Assembly (NCBI RefSeq): GCF_017831975.1
Contig: NZ_JAFDSS010000001.1
Span: forward strand, 1,178,001-1,242,000
Direction: 5' to 3'
Source: Microbacterium terrae
GTDB taxonomy: Bacteria > Actinomycetota > Actinomycetes > Actinomycetales > Microbacteriaceae
DNA: 64,000 bases
The position numbers were made by a program, and so were the translations under genes. Shown one piece after another: positions 32,605 through 41,725 of the stretch. The notes under the pieces are model-generated. The model searched no databases. It had not been told where the DNA came from and saw only the letters and a program-made list of their open reading frames with translations. Each line of letters opens with the position of its first letter. Positions within the stretch are counted from its first letter, which is position 1.

Positions 32605-33705
32605 TCACCCGTCGAGCGTCTTCTTCCAGGCGCCTGCGTAGGTCACCGGCACGAAGCCGATCGTCTCGTTGATCCCGAGCATGTGGCGGTTCTCCTCGGC
32701 GTTGAACGTCGACACCTTCGGCGACCGGGGTGCGACGGTGCGCCAGCGGAGCAGGTTGGCGCACTTCACGATCGTCCCGAGACGCCGGCCCCGGTGCTCC
32801 TTGAGCACGAGGGTGCCGTACTGGTGCGTCGTCGCCTCGGGATCCTCGCCGATGACGAGCTCGTTGTACGCCGCCACCTGACCGGTGCTCCGATGCACGA
32901 CGACCGCCACCGAGACGGTCAGACCCTGGCGGGCGAGTCGCGCATCGCGGCGCTCGACCCGCTCGGCGTCCCAGTGCTGCTCGTCGACGACGGTGTCACC
33001 GGTGGGGGCGTCCGTCGACATGCGCGAGATCGCGTATGCGAACCCGTCGCGGTACTCGGGCGGTGTCGGCGCCGTCCAGGTGACGAGCTCGTACTCGTCT
33101 CCGGCGACGGCGAGAGCCCCAGCGAGCATCTCCTCGACGATCGAGAAGTCGCCCTGCAGGTCGAAGGCGCTGTTGCGCTCGACCTGCCCGAGGGTGAAAC
33201 CCGATCGCACGAGGAACCGCGTCTGCGAATCGTCGGCGGGGACCGAGCCGAACCCCGTGGGCGGAGCGAGCTGCTCCCCGCCGGCATCCGGGCGATGCAG
33301 CGTCCAGGTCTGGATGATGCTGCGCCCGCGTTCGCGTGCTTCGCGTTCGACCTCGGCGAGGAGGGCCTCTTCGATGCCGCCACCCCGGTGCTCGGGCTCG
33401 ACCATCAGGTCGAACTCGATCGTGGTGGAATCGCCCTGGGCGCCCGTCATGAGCTTCACCGCGCCGACGACGTCGTCACCGCGCTGCGCGACGAAGCCGA
33501 GCTGCGTCCAGTCGGTCTGGTCCTGCCAGAACCCGAGCATCTCGCCCGGCTCCTCGTACAGGTCGTTGTGGCCCGACTCGGCGAGACAGACGGCATTCGC
33601 GATGCGGACCATCTCGAGGAACAGCGCCGCGTCGGGGGAGTCGAGCGTCTCGGGCACCGGGATGCGGGTGATCCGCAGCGCGCTCTGCGTGAGGATGTCG
33701 GTCAT
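32605..33705 (-). CDS. Double-GNAT N-acetyltransferase (locus gene 4)
   Basis: A 366-residue protein with two GNAT-like halves. The N-terminal half has VVGAVKLMTGAQ and VEPEHRGGGIEEALLAEVEREA, where RGGGI is the acetyl-CoA P-loop (R/Q-x-x-G-x-G/A). The C-terminal half has AAYNELVIG and VLKEHRGRRLGTIVKCANLLRW, a better preserved P-loop, then FNAEENRHMLGINETIGF. It is a paralogue of the gene directly upstream, overlapping it by ATGA. Similar two-domain proteins modify small molecules or antibiotics in actinobacteria, but the substrate here is unknown. Confidence 0.85.
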   Translation of the reverse strand: MTDILTQSALRITRIPVPETLDSPDAALFLEMVRIANAVCLAESGHNDLYEEPGEMLGFWQDQTDWTQLGFVAQRGDDVVGAVKLMTGAQGDSTTIEFDLMVEPEHRGGGIEEALLAEVEREARERGRSIIQTWTLHRPDAGGEQLAPPTGFGSVPADDSQTRFLVRSGFTLGQVERNSAFDLQGDFSIVEEMLAGALAVAGDEYELVTWTAPTPPEYRDGFAYAISRMSTDAPTGDTVVDEQHWDAERVERRDARLARQGLTVSVAVVVHRSTGQVAAYNELVIGEDPEATTHQYGTLVLKEHRGRRLGTIVKCANLLRWRTVAPRSPKVSTFNAEENRHMLGINETIGFVPVTYAGAWKKTLDG

Positions 33706-34778
33706 GACAGCACCTTCTTCCACGCGCCGTTGTACGCGATCGGGGCGAAGCCGATCGCCTCGTTGATGTCGAGCATGGGGCGGTTCTCCTCTGCGTTGTA
33801 GGTGATGACACGGGGCGAGTCGGGTACGAGGGCCCGCCACGAGATGAGCCCGGCGCACTTGACGAGGGTGCCGAGCTTGTGACCGCGGTGGTCTTTCAGC
33901 ACCAGGGTGTCCTCCTGGTGACTCGCCGTCGTGCGGTCCTTGCCGACGACCAGTTCGTTGAACGCGCACAGCTCGCCGGTGGCGATGTGCTGCGCGGCGG
34001 TGACCTGAAGGGTCTGGCCGACGTCGGTGTAGCGGGCGTCGTGCTCGGCGATGCGCGCGGCATCCCACGTCTCCTCGTCGAACTCCATCGCGGCCGCCGG
34101 TGCGTCGGTGGCCATGCGCGACTTCATCCACGCGTAGCCGTCGGCGTACTCGGCCGGTGTCGGGGCGAACCACTGCAGCACGCGGTAGTCGGACGAGGCC
34201 GCCTCGGCCTGCGCGAGCAGGGACTCGACCGCGCCGAACCCGGCGAGCAGATCGAAGGCGCTCTCACGCTCGATCTGCTCGAGCGAGTAGCCGTGACGCA
34301 GATAGAAGCGGGCCGCGTGGTCTTCGGGGATCTCGCCGAAGCCCGTCGGCGGGGTGAGCCGGGGACCGTCGGCGGTGGGATGCTGCGCCCACGACTGCAG
34401 CACGCTCCGACCGTTCTCGCGGGCGTAGGACTCGACGATCTCGTAGGCGGCTGAGCCGATACCGCGACCCCAGGCTTCGCGGAGGAGCTCGATGAGCCAG
34501 AAGGCCACCTTCGACCCCTCTTCGAGCGGCAGGTCCACGCCGACCCGGCCGATGACGCGGCCGTGCTCGAGCACGATCCACATCTTCCGGGTCTCGTACT
34601 CGCTGCTGCGCAGGTGCGGGAGCAGCTCGTCGGCCGGCATGGCGTCGTCGTCATGGCCGGTGATCTCGCGATAGACGAGGTTGCGCACGTGCACCATCTC
34701 GAGGAGGTCGCCGGCATCGGGGGAGTCGACCGATTCCGGGAGTGCGAGCGGCCGGAATTCGACGTCGGGAGTGGTCAT
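33702..34778 (-). CDS. Double-GNAT N-acetyltransferase (locus gene 3)
   Basis: A 358-residue paralogue of the following gene. The N-terminal GNAT half has RVIGRVGVDLPLEEGSKVA and LREAWGRGIGSAAYEIVESYA; the C-terminal half has CAFNELVVG, VLKDHRGHKLGTLVKCAGL and the shared NAEENRPMLDINEAIGF ending. ATG 34778 (MTTPDVEFRPLAL) is chosen because AGAAGG stands upstream. The frame stays open for 65 more codons through two RNA hairpins, giving a low-complexity HTSAAPHPG-like extension I consider untranslated. The tandem pair probably arose by gene duplication. Confidence 0.85.
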   Translation of the reverse strand: MTTPDVEFRPLALPESVDSPDAGDLLEMVHVRNLVYREITGHDDDAMPADELLPHLRSSEYETRKMWIVLEHGRVIGRVGVDLPLEEGSKVAFWLIELLREAWGRGIGSAAYEIVESYARENGRSVLQSWAQHPTADGPRLTPPTGFGEIPEDHAARFYLRHGYSLEQIERESAFDLLAGFGAVESLLAQAEAASSDYRVLQWFAPTPAEYADGYAWMKSRMATDAPAAAMEFDEETWDAARIAEHDARYTDVGQTLQVTAAQHIATGELCAFNELVVGKDRTTASHQEDTLVLKDHRGHKLGTLVKCAGLISWRALVPDSPRVITYNAEENRPMLDINEAIGFAPIAYNGAWKKVLS

Positions 34779-34817
34779 GATGGAGCCTTCTGTTCGTTGC
34801 GTCTTCGGTTCAGGGTG

Positions 34818-34892
34818 GGGGTCCGCCGGCGTGTGGACGGCGCCGGCGGACCCCGGGTGAGGAGCCGCCGACGTGTGGACGTCGTCGGCGGC
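34818..34892 (-). repeat. Two tandem RNA hairpins with a shared loop in the leader of the GNAT genes
   Basis: Hairpin one: GGGGTCCGCCGGCG (34818-34831) pairs perfectly with CGCCGGCGGACCCC (34841-34854), a 14-base-pair stem. Hairpin two: GCCGCCGACG (34864-34873) pairs with CGTCGGCGGC (34883-34892), 10 base pairs. Both loops are nine bases and read TGTGGACG followed by G or T on the plus strand. The stems differ while the loops match, as in protein-binding RNA elements. They lie between the 81-residue gene and the first GNAT gene. Confidence 0.6.
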
Positions 34893-34926
34893 CCCCGCTG
34901 TGGAAGTCGATGCGGTCATCGGGGAC

Positions 34927-35172
34927 TCATCGACTGGGCGTGAGGATGGCCTCACGCAGGTAGGCGTGCTCACGCGCGGAGCGCGCTGCCTCGGTGTGCA
35001 CGATGCGCGACTGGCGCTCGTGGTCGAACGGGCGGGTGCTCCAGATCAGCAGCCGCAGACCCACGTTGAGGGCGATGCGGTCGGTGATCGTGGTGCGCGG
35101 GGCGCGGCTGGGCAGCCGCAGCGTATCGGGGATCCCCGAGGTGCGCTGCGGCGCGAGGAGAGAGTGCTCCAT
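34927..35172 (-). CDS. Hypothetical protein (81 aa; locus gene 2)
   Basis: I do not recognise this family. The frame from ATG 35172 reads MEHSLLAPQRTSGIPDTLRL, has a hydrophobic amphipathic stretch (ITDRIALNVGLRLLIW) that could lie in or on a membrane, and ends in a basic helical tail (HTEAARSAREHAYLREAIL). The ribosome binding site is weak (GCGAGA). It is on the same strand as the peptide gene upstream and the two acetyltransferases downstream, with gaps of about 150 bases on each side. Confidence 0.6.
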   Translation of the reverse strand: MEHSLLAPQRTSGIPDTLRLPSRAPRTTITDRIALNVGLRLLIWSTRPFDHERQSRIVHTEAARSAREHAYLREAILTPSR

Positions 35173-35338
35173 GGCAGTTCTCGCTTTCACATGGTGGAGG
35201 AGGTGCCCGACGCGGTTGCTCGGGCGGGAGGCCGTGCCGCAGCACAGCGGGAGGTGGCAGGATCGTGCGCGATGCCCGGGAGACGGGCGGCACAGGAGGG
35301 TCATGCCCGGAAGCGGGCAGAGTCCTTCCCTGCGGGGA
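35173..35338 (-). other. Gap between locus genes 1 and 2
   Basis: A 6-base-pair hairpin TGCCCG-GAAG-CGGGCA (35304-35319) lies shortly after the peptide stop and may attenuate transcription into the 81-residue gene. I see no other gene-like signal here. Confidence 0.4.
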
Positions 35339-35458
35339 TCAGACGGCGGTGTGAACGCGAGCGTTCTGGCCTGCGCCGAAGGAGACGATCCCCGGTGCGA
35401 ACGCGCGCACAGCGCCGCCGGCAAGAGCGGCGGTACCAGTGGTGGTCATGTGCATCAT
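35339..35458 (-). CDS. Small peptide (39 aa; locus gene 1)
   Basis: The minus strand from ATG 35458 to TGA 35339-35341 encodes MMHMTTTGTAALAGGAVRAF then APGIVSFGAGQNARVHTAV. It is supported by an unusually strong ribosome binding site, AAAGGAG about seven bases upstream, and by a near-consensus promoter (TTGACG, 18 bases, TAGCGT). The peptide is rich in Gly, Ala, Val and Thr with no acidic residue, and has a single mildly hydrophobic centre. It could be a ribosomally made precursor, a signalling or toxic peptide, or a leader that controls the downstream genes. Too short for most annotation pipelines. Confidence 0.6.
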   Translation of the reverse strand: MMHMTTTGTAALAGGAVRAFAPGIVSFGAGQNARVHTAV

Positions 35459-35496
35459 CGGGGATCTCCTTTCTCAAACTTCGGACGCGGAGAGTG

Positions 35497-35526
35497 ACGC
35501 TATCCCCTCGACTGGGGTGACGTCAA
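35497..35526 (-). promoter_or_regulatory. Promoter of the peptide-acetyltransferase locus
   Basis: On the minus strand, -35 TTGACG (35526 to 35521) and -10 TAGCGT (35502 to 35497) have an 18-base spacer. An 8-base palindrome TGACGTCA overlaps the -35. Confidence 0.7.
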
Positions 35527-35554
35527 GTGATTTCCCAGAATCGGGTGACTTCCC
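35527..35554. repeat. Direct repeat upstream of the peptide promoter
   Basis: GTGATTTCCC (35527-35536) and GTGACTTCCC (35545-35554) form a direct repeat with one mismatch and an 18-base period, adjoining the -35. It could be a regulator binding site for the peptide locus, or less likely for smc. Confidence 0.45.
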
Positions 35555-35677
35555 GGCGTGTCGCGCCGGCCGGGTCGATGGCGGACGGGCTCATCCGCGC
35601 GCGGCCCGCCTGCGCGGAAAGACGCGGAATCTCGGGTAGCGTATGGGCGTCTGTCGAACCGTGCGGAGGCTGCATCC

Positions 35678-38600
35678 ATGCACCTGAAGAGCCTGACGCT
35701 CAAAGGGTTCAAGTCGTTCGCCCAACCGACGACCTTCGCTCTCGAACCCGGGGTGACGTGCATCGTCGGCCCGAACGGCTCGGGCAAGTCGAACGTCGTC
35801 GACGCCCTCGCCTGGGTGATGGGCGAGCAGGGTGCCAAGACTCTCCGCGGCGGCAAGATGGAAGACGTCATCTTCGCCGGTACGGCGACACGTGGGCCCC
35901 TCGGCCGCGCCGAGGTGCAGCTCACGATCGACAACAGCGACGGCGCACTGCCCATCGAGTACTCCGAGGTGAGCATCAGTCGCACGCTCTTCCGCAACGG
36001 GTCGAGCGAGTACGCCATCAACGGCGAGACCTGCCGGCTCCTCGACGTGCAGGAGCTCCTCAGCGATTCCGGCCTCGGCCGCGAGATGCACGTGATCGTC
36101 GGGCAGGGCCGCCTCGACGCCGTGCTGCAGGCGACTCCCGAGGACCGCCGCGGTTTCATCGAAGAGGCCGCCGGCATCCTCAAGCATCGCCGGCGCAAGG
36201 AGAAGACGCTCCGCAAGCTCGAGGCGATGGAAGCCAACCTCATGCGCCTGAGCGACCTCGCGGGCGAACTGCGCCGTCAGCTCAAGCCCCTCGGAAGACA
36301 GGCCGAGATCGCACGCGAAGCGGCCACGATCGCGGCGGTCGTCCGCGACGCCAAGGCGCGGCTGCTGGCCGATGAGCTGGTGGCGCTGCGCACCGAGCTC
36401 GCCGATCACGCGCGCAACGAGCAGGAGCGTCACACCGAGCGACTGGTGCTGCAGGATCAGCTCGACAACGTCCGGGCGCGGGTGGAGCAGCTCGAGAACG
36501 ACCAGAGATCCGAGGTCGTCGACGATGCCCGGCGCACCGCGTTCGGCCTGGAGCGGGTGCAGGAGCGCGTGCGCTCGCTGTACTCGCTCGCCGGTCAGCG
36601 GCTGGCCCTGCTCGCAGAGTCCGACGCCGACGAGCGGCTCGAGCTCACCACCGTGTCGCAGGCGATGATCGACGAGGCCCGCGGTGAGATCGACGAGATC
36701 TCCGACGGCCTCGGAGAGATGCAGGATGCGGCGGCCGAGGCCTCCCGCGAGGTCATCCGCGCGCGCGCCGAGCTCGACGCGCTCGACTCCGACATCGCTG
36801 CGCAGAGTGCGCTCGTATCGGAGCACGACATGAAGCTCACGGCTCTGCGCGGTTCGGCGGAGGCCGCCGACTCGGCGCTGGCCGCCGTGCGCGCGGCAGT
36901 CGAGCGCCAGCAGCGGGCGCTCGACGCTGCGCTCGCGCGGCGGGCCGAGACGGAGGAGACCCTGCGAGGCGTCGACCCCGATCTCGTGCCCGAGGGCACG
37001 TCGGCCGAGCACGCCGCCGCGTACGAGCGTGCTCAGCGCGAGGCGACCGACGCAGAGTCGTCCGTCGGCTCGCTCCGCGAGCGCCTGCATGCCGCCGAGC
37101 GCGAGCGGGAGGCGCTGACCGCGCAGACCTCGGCGCTCGGCCGGGCCCTCGAGGTGAAGAACGCCGCCGCCGAGATCGTCGCGCAGGGTGCGCTGGGCGT
37201 GCGTGGCCTCATCGGCGACGCGATCAAGGTCACCGCAGGCTACGAATCGGCCATCGCAGCGGCGCTCGGCCCACTGGCGGAGGGTGTGCTCGTCGGGTCG
37301 CGCGACGAGGCGTACGCCATCGCCGCCTCGGCGCGAGAGGGCGACCTCGGCGTCGTCGACATCGCGATCGCCGACGCGGGCGCCATGCGTCCGCGCCAGT
37401 CGCCGCCTGCGGGAGTCGTCGCAGCGCAGGACGTCGTGACCGCCCCGGAGGGCGTGCTCGGCATCCTCGCCTTCGTCTTCATCGCCGACGACCTCGACGC
37501 CGCCGCAGCCGCGGGACCCGCTCTCGCCGCGGCCGACCTGGGCGGCCCGGTGACCGTGGTCACCCGTGCCGGCGAGGTCGTCACCGAGTACACCGTGCGC
37601 GCCGGATCGGGGGAGGGCCGCTCCCGTCTCGAGCTCGCCGCGGAGCGCGACGGCGCGGCCGAGCGCAGGGACGAGATCATCGTCGTCGCCGACTCGCTGC
37701 GCGAGGCGCTGACCGATGCCACGACCGCGCTCGAAGGCGCCCGCCGTCGCACCAAGGACGCATTGACCGCACTGCGCGAGCACGACGCCGCGCTCGCGGC
37801 CCACACCGAGCAGGTCAACCGGGCGACGGTGCGCCACGAGGCCGCGGTCGCGGAGTGCGACCGCCTCGCCGCCGGGCTCGCACAGGCGGAGTCGGCTGTG
37901 GAGGATGCCGAGGCGGCAGCGCGTTCAGCGGGCGATCAGCTGACGACGGCGCTGGAGGCGCCGCGTCCGATCCTCGACGCCTCCGCGCGCGACGGCATGC
38001 TCGCCGCGCTCGAGGAGGCTCGCGACGGTGAGATGCGCTCCCGGCTCGACGTCGAGACGTTGCGCGAGCGCATCCGCGCCGGCGAGGCGCGCGTGGCCGG
38101 GCTGATGCGTCAGCGCGAACGCGAGAAGGAGGCAGCGGCGGAGGCCGCGCGCCGGGCAGTGGTGCGCCGAGCGCAGCGCGACATCGCCGCCGGCGTGTCG
38201 TCCCAGCTGCCGGCGCTGCTCGATTCGATCGACCGCTCGGTGTCGCAGGCGCGGGTCGATCTCGCCGCGGCCGAGTCCGCGCGCATCGCGCTCACCGAGG
38301 AGCTCGGCGCGCTCCGCACGACCGAGTCGTCGCTGCGCGAGCGTCTCGCCGGTCTCACCGAGAGCGTGCACGGCATCGAGCTGCAGATCCATGAGAAGCG
38401 GCTTCACGTCACGGGGCTCCTCGAGCGGGTCGCCTCCGAGCTGGGGCTCGATGAGAACATTCTCGTTTCGGAATATGGACCGGATCAGGCCGTTCCCGCT
38501 GACGTGGGTGGCGACGACGCCACAGTGCCGTACGAGCGCAGCGCCCAGCGCCGGCGGCTCCAGGAGGCCGAGCGGAAGCTGACCCAGCTCGGCCGTGTGA

Positions 38601-39196
38601 ACCCGCTCGCCCTCGAGGAGTTCGCCGCCCTGGAGCAGCGGCACAAGTTCATGACCGAGCAGCTGGCCGACCTGACCCAGACGCGCACCGACCTCCTCAC
38701 GATCATCGAAGAGCTCGACGAGCGCATGCAGGTGATCTTCCTCGCCGCGTTCGAAGACACGAAGGTCGCCTTCGGGGAGGTGTTCCCGATCCTGTTCCCC
38801 GGCGGCACCGGATCGATCTCGCTGACCGATCCCGAGTCGCCGCTGACGACCGGCATCGAGGTGGCGGTGCGCCCCGTCGGCAAGAAGATTGAGCGGCTCT
38901 CGCTGCTGTCGGGCGGGGAGCGGTCGCTGGCTGCGGTGGCGCTGCTCACCGCGATATTCAAGGCGCGGCCGAGTCCCTTCTACATCCTGGACGAGGTCGA
39001 GGCGGCACTCGACGATGCGAACCTCGGGCGGCTCCTCGGGGTGTTCGAGCAGCTGCGGGAGTCGAGCCAGCTCATCGTCATCACCCACCAGAAGCGCACG
39101 ATGGAGATCGCCGACGCCCTGTACGGGGTGTCGATGCGGCAGGACGGCGTCTCGGCCGTCGTCGGCCAGCGCGTGGGCGAGCGCGTGGCGAGCTGA
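35678..39196 (+). CDS. smc: Chromosome segregation protein SMC
   Basis: A 1172-residue condensin ATPase that loops and segregates DNA with ScpA and ScpB. The N-terminal head has Walker A GPNGSGKSNVVDAL near residue 32 and a Q-loop. Long coiled-coil arms flank a glycine-rich hinge at about 495-670 (GALGVRGLIGDAIKV to GPVTVVTRAGEVVTEYTVRAG). The C-terminal head has the signature LSLLSGGERSLAAVALL and Walker B FYILDEVEAALDDANLGR. ATG 35678 follows GCGGAGG by seven bases. A TAGCGT at 35637-35642 could be the -10. ftsY follows, the conserved order. Confidence 0.97.
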   Translation: MHLKSLTLKGFKSFAQPTTFALEPGVTCIVGPNGSGKSNVVDALAWVMGEQGAKTLRGGKMEDVIFAGTATRGPLGRAEVQLTIDNSDGALPIEYSEVSISRTLFRNGSSEYAINGETCRLLDVQELLSDSGLGREMHVIVGQGRLDAVLQATPEDRRGFIEEAAGILKHRRRKEKTLRKLEAMEANLMRLSDLAGELRRQLKPLGRQAEIAREAATIAAVVRDAKARLLADELVALRTELADHARNEQERHTERLVLQDQLDNVRARVEQLENDQRSEVVDDARRTAFGLERVQERVRSLYSLAGQRLALLAESDADERLELTTVSQAMIDEARGEIDEISDGLGEMQDAAAEASREVIRARAELDALDSDIAAQSALVSEHDMKLTALRGSAEAADSALAAVRAAVERQQRALDAALARRAETEETLRGVDPDLVPEGTSAEHAAAYERAQREATDAESSVGSLRERLHAAEREREALTAQTSALGRALEVKNAAAEIVAQGALGVRGLIGDAIKVTAGYESAIAAALGPLAEGVLVGSRDEAYAIAASAREGDLGVVDIAIADAGAMRPRQSPPAGVVAAQDVVTAPEGVLGILAFVFIADDLDAAAAAGPALAAADLGGPVTVVTRAGEVVTEYTVRAGSGEGRSRLELAAERDGAAERRDEIIVVADSLREALTDATTALEGARRRTKDALTALREHDAALAAHTEQVNRATVRHEAAVAECDRLAAGLAQAESAVEDAEAAARSAGDQLTTALEAPRPILDASARDGMLAALEEARDGEMRSRLDVETLRERIRAGEARVAGLMRQREREKEAAAEAARRAVVRRAQRDIAAGVSSQLPALLDSIDRSVSQARVDLAAAESARIALTEELGALRTTESSLRERLAGLTESVHGIELQIHEKRLHVTGLLERVASELGLDENILVSEYGPDQAVPADVGGDDATVPYERSAQRRRLQEAERKLTQLGRVNPLALEEFAALEQRHKFMTEQLADLTQTRTDLLTIIEELDERMQVIFLAAFEDTKVAFGEVFPILFPGGTGSISLTDPESPLTTGIEVAVRPVGKKIERLSLLSGGERSLAAVALLTAIFKARPSPFYILDEVEAALDDANLGRLLGVFEQLRESSQLIVITHQKRTMEIADALYGVSMRQDGVSAVVGQRVGERVAS

Positions 39197-39204
39197 CCGA
39201 ACCG

Positions 39205-39210
39205 TAGGCT
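39205..39210 (+). promoter_or_regulatory. Leaderless -10 of ftsY
   Basis: TAGGCT is followed by six bases and ATG 39217. Confidence 0.6.
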
Positions 39211-39216
39211 GGACCC

Positions 39217-40086
<870 letters not shown>

Positions 40087-40155
40087 TGTCGGTCCGGTTC
40101 GCGCGACATCCGCGCAGGTCTACCGTCCTCGCGCGGGTTGCGGTTTCATAGGGCC

Positions 40156-40656
40156 ATGGCGATCGAGCACGATTACTTCGGACTCCTCGAATCAGGTCCC
40201 GACGGATCGATCTTCTGGTCCGAGACTGTGGAGCTCGGTGACCAGGCGGTGACCGTCGACCTCACCGCGCCCGATCAGGACGATGTCTCGGAAGCGGCGC
40301 TCGACGTCGCGGCAGCGCTCATCTCGGCGCTCGAGGATCTCGACCTCAGCGCCCGCAACGCCATGGTGAACGAGCTCAGCGACCGCACCAGCGAAGTGAC
40401 CGAGTACATCCTGCAGCAGCAGGAGGCGCTCGGCGAAGAGATCGAGGACCTGCTGGTCGACATCTCCGGCGACACCCACATGGACGTCATCCGCTCGCTC
40501 CAGCTGATGAGCATGACGATCCTCGCCGACGAGCACGGGGGCGCTGACCCGTTCGCCGTGCTCGAGTACGCGCTCGATCCCGACGCCACCGACGAGGTGC
40601 TGCTGGTGAACCTCGGCACCGACGGCTCGGTGCTCTCGGTCACCTCGGCCGACTGA
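40156..40656 (+). CDS. DUF2004 domain protein
   Basis: A 166-residue acidic cytoplasmic protein beginning MAIEHDYFGLLESGPDGSIFWSETVELG, a DUF2004-like strand-rich start. A long helical middle follows (ALISALEDLDLSARNAMVNEL, TEYILQQQEALGEEIEDLL) and a C-terminal beta region. The function of the family is unknown. ATG 40156 is preferred over an upstream in-frame ATG because the conserved sequence begins there. The last codons and stop are part of a 21-base tandem duplication. It is convergent with lipA. Confidence 0.8.
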   Translation: MAIEHDYFGLLESGPDGSIFWSETVELGDQAVTVDLTAPDQDDVSEAALDVAAALISALEDLDLSARNAMVNELSDRTSEVTEYILQQQEALGEEIEDLLVDISGDTHMDVIRSLQLMSMTILADEHGGADPFAVLEYALDPDATDEVLLVNLGTDGSVLSVTSAD

Positions 40657-40687
40657 CGCCGGCGCACGGCCGACCGACGCCGGCGCA
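40646..40687. repeat. Tandem 21-base duplication across the DUF2004 stop codon
   Basis: Two adjacent copies, 40646-40666 and 40667-40687, share 20 of 21 bases (core GACGCCGGCGCA). The first contains the terminal codons and TGA of the gene. In the second, T is replaced by C, so TGA becomes CGA. It looks like a recent slippage event in the space between convergent genes. Confidence 0.8.
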
Positions 40688-40702
40688 CGCCGGGCCCCCG
40701 GG

Positions 40703-41725
40703 TCAGACGGCCTGGGCGAAGCCCTGTTCGGCGCCTTCTGCGATGTGGGCGAGGTGCGGGGGGATCTCGCGACCCTTCGACACCATGGACTGGGCCCACA
40801 GGCGTCCGGCTCGATACGAGGAGCGCACGAGGGGTCCGGCGAGCACCCCGAGGAATCCGATGCGCTCCGCCTCGTCCTTGAACTCCACGAACTCCTGAGG
40901 CTTCACCCAGCGGGCGACCGGCAGGTGCCGCGGCGTCGGACGCAGGTACTGCGTGATCGTCACGATGTCGGTGCCGGCGTCATGAAGATCGCGCAGCGCC
41001 TGCACGACCTCCTCCGGCTCCTCGCCCATGCCGAGGATGAGGTTCGACTTCGTGATGAGGCCGGCCGCGCGGGCCTGGGTGAGCACGTCGAGGGACCGCT
41101 CGTAGCGGAACGCGGGACGGATGCGCTTGAAGATGCGGGGCACCGTCTCGACGTTGTGGGCGAACACCTCGGGCCGGGCATCGAACACCTCGCCGAGGAG
41201 CGCGGGGTCGCCGTTGAAGTCCGTGGCGAGCAGCTCGACTCCGGTGTTCGGGTTGAGCGCGTGGATCTGCCGGATCGTCTCGGCGTTGAGCCACGCACCG
41301 CCGTCGGGAAGGTCGTCGCGCGCGACGCAGGTGACTGTCGCGTAGCGCAGATTCATCCGCACGACGCTCTCGGCAACGCGCCGGGGCTCGTCGACGTCGT
41401 AGTCGGCGGGTTTGCCGGTGTCGATCTGGCAGAAGTCGCAGCGCCGGGTGCACTGCGAGCCGCCGATGAGGAAGGTCGCCTCGCGGTCCTCCCAGCATTC
41501 GTAGATGTTCGGGCACCCGGCCTCCTGACAGACCGTATGGAGCTCCTCGGTCTTCACGAGAGCGTGCAGGGCCTGATACTCCGGCCCCATCTTCGCTTTC
41601 GTCTTGATCCACTCGGGTTTGCGCTCGATCGGCGTCTGGGCGTTGCGCACCTCGAGGCGGAGGAGCTTGCGTCCGTCCGGGGCGGACGACGGACCGGCTG
41701 CCGCGGGCGTGCCGCAGCCGCTCAT
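40703..41725 (-). CDS. lipA: Lipoyl synthase
   Basis: Inserts two sulfurs into protein-bound octanoate to make lipoyl groups for 2-oxoacid dehydrogenases and the glycine cleavage system. The 340-residue radical SAM enzyme has both clusters: the auxiliary cluster [14 protein letters not shown] (CX4CX5C) and the SAM cluster [11 protein letters not shown] (CX3CX2C). The C-terminal RSSYRAG supplies the conserved serine ligand. ATG 41725 overlaps the lipB stop as ATGA, coupling the two steps of lipoate synthesis. Confidence 0.97.
   Translation of the reverse strand: MSGCGTPAAAGPSSAPDGRKLLRLEVRNAQTPIERKPEWIKTKAKMGPEYQALHALVKTEELHTVCQEAGCPNIYECWEDREATFLIGGSQCTRRCDFCQIDTGKPADYDVDEPRRVAESVVRMNLRYATVTCVARDDLPDGGAWLNAETIRQIHALNPNTGVELLATDFNGDPALLGEVFDARPEVFAHNVETVPRIFKRIRPAFRYERSLDVLTQARAAGLITKSNLILGMGEEPEEVVQALRDLHDAGTDIVTITQYLRPTPRHLPVARWVKPQEFVEFKDEAERIGFLGVLAGPLVRSSYRAGRLWAQSMVSKGREIPPHLAHIAEGAEQGFAQAV

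Noticed and set aside
34779..34973. N-terminal extension of the first acetyltransferase (HTSAAPHPG-like repeats)
   Set aside because: The segment is explained by two RNA hairpins with a common loop. A ribosome binding site and the conserved protein start lie at 34778.
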